This document shows, piece after piece, positions 48,363-58,719 of a DNA stretch of 64,000 bases; the stretch's first letter is position 1, and every line of letters starts with the position of its first letter. The DNA is from Opisthorchis felineus. Lineage: Eukaryota; Platyhelminthes; Trematoda; Opisthorchiida; Opisthorchiidae. The notes beneath the pieces were generated by a model. The model was not told the origin of the DNA. It saw only the letters and a program-made list of their open reading frames with translations, and did not search any database. Position numbers and translations under genes: made by a program. The stretch covers positions 146,259 through 210,258 of the forward strand of contig SJOL01006415.1 in the NCBI GenBank assembly GCA_004794785.1. Reading direction: 5' to 3'.

Positions 48363-48786
48363 TGTATGGTGAAAATAAAGTAAACATAGTCAACCCATTC
48401 CGGAAATGTCCGTCAACGTCAAAGAAGAGTGAATGTTTCTGTATGCATTTCTTGCGGTTAATCTAAGCGAATGACAAGAAATTTTCATGTCAACAATTAA
48501 TCTTGAGGGGATGAGATGACAACATGTCTCCGGTACTACTGCGGAGGACCTGCGTCGTCGAGAAAGGATAGCAACGATAATGGCGCTTCTTTGAAAGGTT
48601 CCTAGTGGATTTTTAGTCAGCCGGACAGCAGCAACGCAACACATTCCAAGATATATGGTAAACCGTGACAGGCAGACGAATTTCTGCGTTTTTGGCCTCC
48701 TACATTTAGCTCCCTTCCAGAAACGTCGTATTTTCTGAAATAACATTTTCTTAAATCTGTTTGGCCGGAAGCCCATCGTGACTTAC

Positions 48787-48945
48787 CGGTATAGTAGACC
48801 GGGCCATCCTTCAAATGTAGACACAGCGAACAATGTCAGCATAGCATTTGGTACATAATCGAAGTTCAAGGGATTGTTCATCCAGGTTCGGTTGTACACC
48901 ACTGGTCGGTTGATGTCGTTTGCCTCGTACGTGATGAATTGACCA
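48787..48945 (-). CDS. cav1: Cav1 exon 6: domain III pore loop
   Basis: This exon encodes the rest of the domain III turret (GQFITYEANDINRPVVYNRT) and the pore helix and selectivity filter, ending AMLTLFAVSTFEGWPGLLY. The glutamate in STFEGW is the repeat III member of the EEEE calcium-selectivity ring. There is one N-glycosylation sequon, NRT. The residue after WP is glycine, where vertebrate Cav1 proteins usually have glutamate (WPELLY). The acceptor is TTACAG and the donor GTAAGT; the exon ends within an arginine codon (CG|C). Confidence 0.95.
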
Positions 48946-50029
48946 CTGTAAAAATGGAGTATTCGAAGAAAAACGATGCGCTATGAAACGATAAGCTCTT
49001 TTAGTTGGGATGTTTGAACAATGTCACGTGATACAGTGTAAATCATAGTCACAAAAAATCAAGTAGCGTAGATTTTTCACAATCACTCCACTTCGCTCCT
49101 TGAGTTCAGTACTGAATTTACTGGTCAAAGTTTACCGGACTTTGTACGGATACGTTACTCGAGCTTACATTGAAATCAAAGAATCGCCTAGATATAGGTA
49201 AATGTGTGTCTACTGGACAGAGCTGTCGAGTGATCCTTCAAGTCCAATTAAGCTGTTGCTAAACAGGAACTTCCTCCTCCTCTATGCCCCATGAAATTTA
49301 TCACTGAACTGATGCGTACAGAAGGGACCTGATCATTTCGGCGAGTTGTGCCTTTCTATGTCGAAACAGGTAGCACACACTGATCAAAATCGTAAAATAG
49401 TGTTCAGCGCGGCAGACGAAGTGGAACATTAAAAAAACCGACCAACTACAATACGCTTTCGGTGCATAGCTGCCATGTCACCCGAAGGAAGCACGAGGGC
49501 TGATACTGTTAGATTGTTTGGATGACAACCTTAACTGTGTCAGTGAAGTGGAAGACCTTTAGTAACCTGGTGAGCAGTGTTGTGTCGAGTGTGTTTTGAA
49601 GTACCGACCTAAGGTATCCATTTGCTTTATATAATGCGTGCGCGCCAATTTGAGATCGATTGCTACATGCATGAACGTAGTCTCAACCGGGGGCAAATTG
49701 CGGTCAAATGTGCTTACAGTTCGTCATAATATACAGTCATTTTGAAAAACCACATAATGGATTCGTGCAATAGGAGGAAAGTTGTGAAAGTTCGTGCTGA
49801 GATGGAAGTTCCGTACTGCTGTCCAAAGGCAAAAATCAAATGTTCTAATAAGCGTGTTCTTGTCTACAAGTCCATTGGATTTTTTGAATGGTGTTGTGTG
49901 GAAGGAATGGTCGCTTTTTCGACCAAGGGTGTAGATTGAAAGAATGAAAACAAAGGAATTTAATAAATCTGAGAAGTCAGTTTTGCGTTCGGGAGTTGGA
50001 GTACACAGACAAAACAGTGTTCTACTCAC
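48946..50029 (-). other. Cav1 intron 5
   Basis: This 1084-nt intron splits an arginine codon. A piece at 49548-49592 (TTTAGTAACCTGGTGAGCAG, TGTTGTGTCGAGTG) resembles the tail of hammerhead family 2. Confidence 0.8.
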
Positions 50030-50190
50030 CGGCAGTCAATCTCACGAAGACGTGATCCATCGTTGCACGAGTGGAACTTCCCGGCAAACAGTTGCACCCC
50101 GATTACAGCAAACATAAATTCTAGCAAGAAGGTCACCATCATGATATTCCCGATGCTCTTCACTGCGACAACTACACACTGAACAACGTG
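50030..50190 (-). CDS. cav1: Cav1 exon 5: IIIS5 and start of pore turret
   Basis: This exon encodes [16 protein letters not shown], then IIIS5 ([19 protein letters not shown]) and the beginning of the extracellular turret ([18 protein letters not shown]). IIIS5 contributes to the dihydropyridine site of L-type channels. The threonine in VTxLLxF that matters in vertebrate Cav1 is kept, but the usual glutamine four residues later is glutamate (VTFLLEF). The acceptor is TTGCAG and the donor GTGAGT. The exon ends within an arginine codon (CG|T). Confidence 0.95.
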
Positions 50191-52759
50191 CTGCAACCAA
50201 GAAAATACATAGAGAGTTGGGGTGTAGTGAGTTGGTGTTTGTGAAAAAATCGGAGGTATTAGAAAAAGAGGACCGATAAACTCGATAAAACGCAAAGAGA
50301 CTTCATAGATTATCGATGTATCCTAATGAGATGAGTTGTTGGGCAACCACGGACAATGGCATTTTTATGTGGGTATCAAAAACAAAGTGCGTTCAAGGTT
50401 GTATCCTCAAAGCAGTCTTTTTTCCTTTAAAGAAAGGCAACCTTTCGATTGGTGTACACCATCCAATGGCACTAAACATTAACCTCAATCGTAAGGATAT
50501 TACAAAAAACCCGAAACATGGTTGACTGCATTGCATTATGTTAGTGTTCTTATCAATATATCACTTGTAAAAAATTCTAAGTTTCTTATAACTACCTGCC
50601 GTGATTGCTGGTTCAGGTACTGTCAAGACGCGTGCACCTGGCGGGAAAGCGGCTGAGGTTGTCAACAAGAGTCCTTGGTACAAAAGCATGCTTGCAAGTC
50701 TGGTTGGGTGCTGACATACAAGCAGTTAGTACAGTGGGAGTTTTTGAAGGACCTCCAACCTGGTGGACCAATAGACCGAGAAATCTCGTTTCATTTATTA
50801 TCCTAGTGTGCGGAAAGGCTCTGCGGATTCGAATCCTAACTTGTCTGTCGCTCTTTTCTCCCGGATGAGAGAACAGAACAGCCATCCTCAATAGTACACT
50901 CCAAAAGTTATACGTCAAAAGGCCACGAGCTACACTACCGGTTACACTACGATAAGCTCAGGTCTCTTCCTCGGACCGAACGTCTTGCTAGCCATCGCCT
51001 TACCTCACTTGCGTTTGGAGAGCCAAAAGTCCGTCTACTAGGAAGCAATCTGATCTGTTCTAGGTAGCCACTCATTGTCAGTTGAAAACGGTTGCAATGT
51101 TTGTGTGCATCTACAAGCAGGGGAAAGACTACACCTGATGAGTAAATATATCTCCAAATATTCCGTAGATTACTGATTATCGATTTGGGGCTTCTGTTGT
51201 TGTTTGTTCTCGTCCATATGCATTAGCCATCTGCACGACTGATGCCGACACCGGTTAATTTGTTAACTACAAGCTCGAACAGATGCTGATAACGAAGCGT
51301 TTTAATGCGTTTACACGCTTTCAGGTGAACAATTAAATTTTCCGAACAAAGACGGACAAAGCAGCTAAGACTGTAATAGCTAGAGAAATGATGACTTAAG
51401 TGCTGAATCCAAATTTAGAAAAATACGAAAGCATTTAAAACCTAGCTAATGGGAAAGACGGTATCCGAAATGACAGAATCGACCGGAAGAGGAAAGTTAA
51501 CACAGTCTAGATGATAGCTTGCCGTTCGTCGGGCAGTACGAAGTTCAAAGAAGCTGTTAATCGCCACATGTTTCTCTTGATATGGCACCTTACTTACTAA
51601 CACGCCACTCACTTAGACAACAGGTTGTGTTAGTGAATTGATTGAGTCCAGGGCGAAGATCAGCATCCCCGTTGTAGACAAGCAGGAACGATTACTCCAC
51701 TGTTCCTACAGCGTCCAGCTTATATTCAGTGGAAAGTCTATCGGCAGAAGGATGGAGTTACAATAGAGTCTTTCTTGGGTTTGAGCCTAGCAGACCAACT
51801 TATGAGTAAAACTGAACTCAGCAGTCGAGGATACTCATCGCGTAATCCGCACTATAAGGTCGCTACGCACACGACATCGGTGTACTGGACAATTATGAGG
51901 CTATTTCAACGGACGTCGTGACTTCATTCAGCTCAGTTTAATCTGATGAAAAGGTTTTTTTCTGAAGCGTAACAAAACAGCCAACTAAAGATCCTCGATG
52001 TTGCTGTTCTCAGGAGGAAGGTTGGAACCCTAAAGCGAGAAGTTCACAGCCCAACTGGATGAGCCGGTTCTACTACAATCAAGATAAAACCCAATCAGAT
52101 GCTTGGACGCGAGGTATTTAGGGAGGTTTCCCATGAGCGTCCTAGAACAAATAGGGATAAAAGGCTTCCATGATTGGTTCGCACTCAAAACTGTGCGCGT
52201 CACAAATTAGAGAGCTAGGCAGCATGTGACTAAAAAATCGTGGCAACATCAGGCTACCATTTGAGCAGGAGACTTTATTGACGAGCTAATTACATAGCCG
52301 ACTTGACCTGAATTCTAATCTGTACTTGAATTTCACTCTCAGTTCTGTCATCAAATTCCATCTGAAAGACAGGCTGCTGATCTCTACCAGCCAATATCTA
52401 TTAATTAGCATGCTAGTATCGATCATCATATGTTGGTCGTACGGCAAGGCGATGTATGGGCATAGTCAAGAACAGTCAGGAAGAGAGTGGACCTTATCGT
52501 GGGGTGACGATTTATGCACCTCCGCGACTATAGACTGGCGGGTGTCCGTGTGACACTCGCAGTCTCTCATGTCAGGTTGATCAATGGTTAGAGGTCTTAC
52601 CAGCACAGTCTCCTGGTCCTCCAGGTTAAGGGTTGGAACATGTGTGGTGACTTGTTCTTTAAAGGTGGTAATGCACTTGCACTTTCCGCCAAACACCGCT
52701 GCCTTGCGGTCAGGCTTTTAAGCCAAAGGTTTTCGCTGAGGACCCTAATCGTCACCGTG

Positions 52760-52860
52760 TCTAGGTGTGGGCTGGCATTTTCCCAGCACACATACAACCA
52801 TGGATTGTCTACCTGTACGGCAGCGAAGCATCAGTGTTGAACACTGATGTTATGCTGCGG
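52760..52860 (+). mobile_element. Possible LINE reverse-transcriptase fragment
   Basis: A plus-strand frame reads PWIVYLYGSEASVLNTDVML, similar to the VRxVLLYGSETWxLxxDxxRRL motif near the end of RTE-type LINEs. Only one motif is visible. Confidence 0.35.
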
Positions 52861-53129
52861 ACGATGATGAGAATGAGGTTGATGATGCTGATGGTGGGGA
52901 TGAATTGCAGAGTCCAGTTTCCACGCAAAGAGCTAGAAAGACCAACTCGTGTAAAACCCTATCGCATCAATTCACACCTGGGACTCCGCCTTCGGAGTCC
53001 TATACCGGGTACCTCCGGAGCGGTCACGAACACAACGGTTCAGATTATTCTGGACAACAGAGGTTGTCGAAATGTGGCTAGAAAACAACCTAGACGTCGA
53101 CAAGCAGTTTCCTTTGCACACTAGTTTGG

Positions 53130-53320
53130 TTTTGACAGCACACTCAGATGAATCCAGCTGAATCTCTCATTTACGGTGGTCTGCTTCAAGCAGGACACAA
53201 AGTTTATGGAAGCTCGGGGGCTGCGCCTACCTGATGAGCCTCAAGAAGGGTGAAACCGGTCGTGGGTAGTTGCAGAGGTTTCAACAAACTAATGAGTGGT
53301 GTGTTACGTTTAGACAACAA
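53130..53320 (+). repeat. Hammerhead family 2 repeat
   Basis: It contains GAATCCAGCTGAATCTCTCA, TTCAAGCAGGACACAAAGTT, GGAAGCTCGGGGGCTGC, the ribozyme, and a tail with TTTCAACAAACTAATGAGTG and GTTACGTTTAGAC. It aligns with 31713-31855. Confidence 0.65.
53225..53267 (+). ncRNA. Hammerhead ribozyme, family 2, all core bases intact
   Basis: GCCTAC, CTGATGA, stem II GCCT/GGGT with loop CAAGAA, GAAA, CCGGTC, GTGGGT. Stem I pairs over 6 bp (GCCUAC/GUGGGU, two G-U). CUGAUGA, GAAA and the GUC cleavage triplet are complete. Stem III is reduced to A-U and C-G within self-complementary ACCGGU, as in the minimal ribozymes known from Penelope-like elements, which are thought to work best as dimers. Cleavage would fall after position 53261. 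It runs antisense to Cav1. Confidence 0.75.
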
Positions 53321-54356
53321 GCTTGACCTCGGTGTTCAAAAGAAATTTACGCGAACTTTGAAATTAAACTGGCCTATGAGCTATCCCACTTCCTAGTCCG
53401 ACTGTGATGTAACCGGACTGACTGACCCGCTGGTCTATGTACTTTTCATCCTTCATTACACAGTTTTCGGTGGAAGTGTATAGCCATACACGTGACTTCT
53501 GACCAATAACGCTCAGCTTTGTAATGTGTAAACAAATAAGATCAACCACGGAAACCAGGTTTGCTTATTACGTTCTAGTTTGCGATGGAGACAGAGTCTG
53601 TGGAACAGTGGTAACACGGACTCCAAGGAGCTGGCACATCTTCATACCAATGTATTTGTATTCCGAATATAGTCCTTCAAATTATTTCTCCGTTAGCGAG
53701 TTTTCTTCCTCTACCATGAGCAAAGGTTTAGATAGTCGCTCAAAATCATACAAAAATAACGAAAAACAGTCTTTTCTAAACTAAACTGAATGGGCATGGT
53801 ACTCTCCTGGACAAAAATATCACTACGAGAGTACGTCCATCACAAAAGGTAGGCAATAAGTCAGAAGGTGTTGCGCGATTTTTACAGAATTGAAACTGAA
53901 AGCTTTGCCCGTACTAGCTGAGATGAAATTCAATTACTGGTCTCCCAGAGGAACGGCTGAATAATTAAACTACTCAATTTTTCCTCTTCGGGAGTTCATT
54001 AATTAAGCGCTCCGTACAGGCGCTTCATATAAAGTATCGGTTCGGAAGTTTTACAGCGTACCAGATTATGCAGTAATACGCGTACTATATCATAAAAGAT
54101 CAGTTCCTCGAGAACACAGGAAAAACTCTTCTGGAAGATAGTAGATAAAGGGGTAATGATATCGAACATTTAACTCAAATCCAGCAAAAAAACAGAAGAC
54201 TTTCTCAGATGAAATAATCCTACTAAAGATTGCAGGAAAGAAACACGTGAGACTTAGGTGCACACCCGACAACATCATATGAAATTCCTGATACAGTATT
54301 GGATTGGTGTACGAAGACTAACAGAACGTTATCTGAAAAAAAAAACGCACACATAC

Positions 54357-54444
54357 CTTGAGACCTTTTGCACGGTTTATTGCTCTCAGCGGACGGAGTA
54401 CACGTGAGACGCGTAATATTTTGACCACAGAAATTGTATCAATA
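54357..54444 (-). CDS. cav1: Cav1 exon 4: IIIS4 voltage sensor
   Basis: This exon encodes IIIS4, the voltage sensor of repeat [21 protein letters not shown] followed by [11 protein letters not shown]. Positive residues recur every third position and the S4-S5 linker [10 protein letters not shown] is intact. One position usually occupied by leucine is serine here ([10 protein letters not shown] instead of RVLRVLRPLR). The acceptor is TTTTAG and the donor GTATGT. The exon completes the aspartate codon from exon 3 and ends in phase 0. Confidence 0.95.
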
Positions 54445-54698
54445 CTAAAACACAGACAGCACAAAGCATTGAAATTGCTAACTGTCATTTCAGATGCAAA
54501 ATGCCACAACGTGGAGATAACGTCACAGATTAAGGTGTGCAATGTCACCTCACACTGACAGTTACGAGCTTCTCGGATGTTAAAACGATATATTTTCATA
54601 CTACTGACAACAGCAAAAGGTAGTGTAAGGACAGAGCCAACGCTGGGAGGAAGTGGACGCACGACAAACTCTTGACAAAGGTCAGGAAATGGACTCAC

Positions 54699-54805
54699 TC
54701 AATCGGATAGGAAATAATTGAGGTCAGCACCACCATAAAATCTAGCATATTGTTCGCACTTCGGCAGAAGGCTCCCTTGTGCAAAACCAAGCCGTAGGTT
54801 ATAAT
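54699..54805 (-). CDS. cav1: Cav1 exon 3: IIIS2-S3 loop and IIIS3
   Basis: This exon encodes 35 residues plus two bases of a split codon. It begins [19 protein letters not shown], the intracellular IIIS2-S3 loop with the conserved HKGAFCR motif, and continues into IIIS3 ([16 protein letters not shown]). The acceptor is TGCCAG and the donor GTGAGT. The split aspartate codon (GA|T) is completed by the next exon only 254 nt away, across the shortest intron in the window. The family usually has NYFN after HKGAFCR; this protein has SANN. Confidence 0.93.
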
Positions 54806-56799
54806 CTGGCAGTGATGAAGAGTACGGAATTTCTTTTGAGGACGAATTCCCTCTCGGCAGTGCATTTATCTTTCAAGAGTCTCCCACACGTCTACAGGTT
54901 TTTGGGACGGGCAGCTAGTTTATGGGTGCTGATGGGAGACCCGAATGATGGTTCATCGACGTATCCTCTCGGCCGCCCAAATGGGATATATAGGATGATA
55001 CTCTTACTTTAGGGAACCAGTTACCTCCAAAAGTGTCGTCCCACGATATTTAATCCCCTTAATTAGTACGTTTTCGACAAAGAAGTATGCAATAAAACTG
55101 GGTACGCTGGATAAATGGGTTGTTGAGCACAGACAGCTTGTTTTCAAATGAATCAGTAGGTAATTAGAAATGCCCAAATGAGCACGTTCACGGAGGTGGT
55201 CAAGACTGATGCAGTTAGTTTGCAATGAACGGCAAACGGTTACAAGTTGAAATACACATATGTTGACGTGTAATGACACCGGATGGTAGGGGGATTCCAA
55301 GCAATTGGTATGTTTAAAAACACCATCCGTTGGAACGATCGAAATTCGTCCCTCCCGTGGAGACTTCCTTCAAGAAACGACCCAGTCCTATTGCTAAGAG
55401 TGGTCGTTTGCACACTTCGTAAGATACTTCACATTATCGAACCTGTTTTTCTGAAACAATGGGTGCGGACACTTTTATCATTTGGATGACTTCCAATGCT
55501 GCCGAGACAACTTATCTTTACTGACTGCAACTTTAACGTGTTTCCCGCTACTTTCGTAAGGCAAACAAACATAGTCCTGGATTTGCAACACACCTATGTT
55601 TGCATGATCATTCACTTTTGTTAGTTTCAACGGCTTCTAGAGTGCTAACACAGTGGTCTAACCAGACACACCAACAAAACTGCTCAGTTTTGTATCATTT
55701 CGCTACTACCCTCTGGTGAGCGTTGGACTCACAGTCCTTCGAAAGGTAGGCAAACAAATAGTCGTTCAGCTATCGACCGCCATGTTTGATCAACAGCGAT
55801 TCACAACATCCGAGAATTCGGTTCATCATCGTCCTATAGAAGACCTAAGTGTTCATTTCACCTAATACAGATGGGCGGTCAAACTGGAACATGCTTAAAT
55901 GACCCACAAGGTACCGATATTTCTATGGCGAGAACTGTTCCAATCTTCAGGACGCAATCGATTCGGGCCAAGTTGGTGACGTACGGTTCAATTTAGCCTA
56001 GATTTGGAGTTCGTCAATGCGGCTGGAGACTGCCATTTTTAGTCTACCGTCAAACTAGAACTGACAGTTTAATGTTCAAGCCAGTTCTACGAGACAAAAC
56101 TTCAAAGGGATTGATTAATCAGCTTGGCCTTGCTGAGCAATAACGCTCTGGACGATGGTCGGTGGTTCGGGGAGGTGGCATAGAAGTTGGACACATGACC
56201 AGGTCAATTCACCTCACTGTTCAGAATAGAATCGGTGGGACAGCTGGCGGTGGATCTCCCGATAGAAAATTTGACCAGATCAGTTAACCTACAGATTGGT
56301 TCTCGTTCATTATTTTCATTTTAAATTTCATCAAACCAGTGTTGCAGGAACAAACCAAACGAAGAAAGAACAAGTAATCCAACTCGGTGTTTTTTAACAG
56401 AAGCAACCTGTCGACTTTTCCGGAATAAGCAAGTCATTGGATCGCATTGAATTGGTAGGGCTAGGGTGCTGCAAAACCGTCAGTTAACTTAGGAGCCAAC
56501 TACTGGCAGAAATATTGCTTAATATCTACAGTGAAAAGCAATTTGTCAAAGAGTACAAAAATATCAAACGACCCTTGCGAATGTATGCAACCTTGAATCA
56601 AGTCTAGTGAGAAAAGTAGTTAGTGGGTCAATTAATGAAAATTCAATGGCCGATCGATAGTTCTCAGCAATACTTGTCGCCAAGCCATTAGCATCCGCAA
56701 TATTAAGGAATGACATGAAATGCGCACAGCAAACTCAAGTGCTCTCCATCCACAAGTAGCTCAAAGGAATAATAATTACACAATATGAATGAAACCATC

Positions 56800-57075
56800 C
56801 TATGAGAAGTCGTCAATCGAGGAGTCAGTCAGTGAGTGATCACGTGTTGTGGTTTCTGTGACTGAAGCCCGAGCTGTGTCCTGTCTCAGTGTGAGTTAAA
56901 CACATTGATGATCAGGCGCTCGTAGCCGAAAGGCTACGTGTTCCAGCTACTAGCCGCGAAGTCGCGGGTTCGAAACTCGCTTGAGTTTCATGAGATGCAC
57001 ACTGCTGATGATTCGCAATAGGGATGAGGCGGCTGTACAGGGCTCTCCGGGACTTTACAGCATAGACAATATACG
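56800..57075 (+). mobile_element. tRNA-derived SINE with hammerhead, copy d
   Basis: The leader (GTCAATCGAGGAGTCAGTCA, GTGGTTTCTGTGACTGAAG) matches copy a. A box-like GTAGCCGAAAGGC and B box GGGTTCGAAAC are followed by the hammerhead at 56997-57045 and CATAGAC. It starts and ends like copy a except for an eroded tail. Confidence 0.7.
56997..57045 (+). ncRNA. Hammerhead ribozyme of SINE type, partly decayed
   Basis: GCACACTG, CTGATGA, TTCGCAATAGGGA, TGAGGC, GGCTGTA, CAGGGC. The first core strand is intact. The second has GAGGC for GAAAC, and stem I has one mismatch. Confidence 0.5.
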
Positions 57076-57089
57076 TAGATGGTTTATAC

Positions 57090-57125
57090 TATATATGTAT
57101 ATATATAAAAAAAATATATATATAT
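57090..57125. repeat. A/T dinucleotide repeat
   Basis: This interrupted TA tract with an internal A8 run lies between SINE copy d and Cav1 exon 2. Confidence 0.85.
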
Positions 57126-57196
57126 CTTGTGTCAGTATACACAGATGCCTTCGACCCAGGCTACTATCGGACCACCGATACTTAGATATAACTTAC

Positions 57197-57256
57197 CTTC
57201 AAAGTTATTTCAACGGTGAACACAGAAGTGAAGAAGTAGTCAAAATAGTTCAGAAT
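57197..57256 (-). CDS. cav1: Cav1 exon 2: IIIS2
   Basis: A 60-nt exon encodes 20 residues, ILNYFDYFFTSVFTVEITLK, which match the IIIS2 pattern of calcium channels (ILxYFDYxFTxxFTVExxLK). The acceptor is TTTTTTTTAG and the donor GTAAGT; both ends are phase 0. The preceding exon ends with RNQ, as expected for the short IIIS1-S2 loop. It is too short to be found by an ORF scan and was identified by translation and splice sites. The SINE copy at 56800-57075 lies about 120 nt downstream in intron 2. Confidence 0.93.
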
Positions 57257-58667
57257 CTAAAAAAAATCATGAAAAGGAATGAAACTATCGTTGCTTTTCC
57301 CTGAGTGGCTTTGTAGATGGCATGTCAAGAGCAAGAGAAGCTGATCAGTATAAACGATCTGGAACAGTATAACAACGCGATCAGCATTTTTGGATGTGAT
57401 TTACTACAAGTGACAGGTGACTACAGGCCGAAACGCAGCGTAAGTCAGTGGTTTATTCCGGAACTAGGTAGATTTAGCCAAGTTCAGACGAAAGAACGAA
57501 TAACTCGTCATACGACCTCAAGATTGCTCTGCAAGCGGTCGGCGCAATAGAAAAGTCCAGACACTCGGCTGGAGAGACTTCGCTGCATATTTGGCCTTTT
57601 CGCTTTTTCGAATGTTTGAATAAACACCACACTTTTCCACAACCGCAGCATTCCAGAACCTATTCCATACTATTCCCCAGTTTAGCGGAAGTCTGTCACA
57701 GTTTGGAAGTAAAAAGGCGCATAAGCAGGGCAGTGAATATTTATAGAAAAAGCAAGTAGGCAAGTTTCTAGTGTTGTCATGGCAACTACAATAGAATGTA
57801 CCAATTTAGTTCACGTACGGGTCGATACAAACCTCCACCATGAAGGTACATTTGGTCTTAAAGCAAGTAGACCAGTGGTTTATCCATTGCATTCACTTGC
57901 CTAATTGAGATTACAGGAAAAGTCACATTTCGAAGCCGAAAGGTATCGGTAAACTTTCTAGCCCTAACACTTATCGATCCCATTTCAAACTGGTGATCAG
58001 GTGCTAATTTGAGTCGACATCCAATGAATTGCTTGGAAGCATCGTAGAGCTGTTTCATCGATACTGCAAATTAGCCTGGGTCCTGGAGTTGACACGAATT
58101 TCTAATCATGTGCAGTAGGGTTGTAAAGTTTACCTTTAAGCTATAGACAGATTACGAACGATGCGGCTTAATTTCTCCAACGAGATTTCTCGTATTGCAC
58201 TACGGAATGAATTCAAAACAAAATGCATTGACCAATTTGGTTAGTTATTAGATTACTTAATTTCATGAGTAGCTGGAGTGGATGAAACATTTTAGGCTGA
58301 ATTTGCGCAGCGGGGCAGGATGACACGATACGACATTCCGAATGCCGTCACCAACCTTTCTGAAGACTTTTCATGGTCAAGAAGGTATTTCTTATGGAGT
58401 GCCTACGAAGGCATTTTTTGTGAAATGGTGTTTATCAAATGCAGTGACCCCATTTTCGGGCGTTGCTTTTGTGGGGGATAGAGGCGATTTTGTTCTAGAG
58501 ATAATTTTTGTTTATGGAGAGGGTAGAGACTAGGGTAGAGACTAGATAAATCACGTCATTAGATGCATCGTTTCATTGAACTACCGCACACAATGCGGCG
58601 TTTATCGTAACGTGGTCTCACTCAGAGATACTGTTCCAAGTTGGGTTGTTTGTTCTCTCCCTCTCGC

Positions 58668-58719
<52 letters not shown>

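Larger units (their letters stand above)
45553..48786 (-). other. Cav1 intron 6
   Basis: This 3234-nt intron splits an arginine codon. It has a possible GIY-YIG fragment (45760-45890, plus strand), a short minus-strand SINE remnant near 46505-46530 (GCACTGCTGATGAGC) and a TA microsatellite (48339-48362). Confidence 0.85.
50191..54356 (-). other. Cav1 intron 4
   Basis: This 4166-nt phase 0 intron carries a possible LINE fragment (52760-52860), an 8-bp hairpin (GGACTCCG/CGGAGTCC, 52981-53000) and the hammerhead family 2 copy at 53130-53320. Confidence 0.85.
54806..57196 (-). other. Cav1 intron 2
   Basis: This 2391-nt phase 0 intron has SINE copy d and an A/T repeat (57090-57125) close to its 5' end. 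The rest is unrecognised. Confidence 0.85.

Noticed and set aside
56914..56980. Functional tRNA gene at the SINE copy d head
   Set aside because: The same layout recurs in diverged copies followed by a hammerhead and a common tail, so it is a SINE head.
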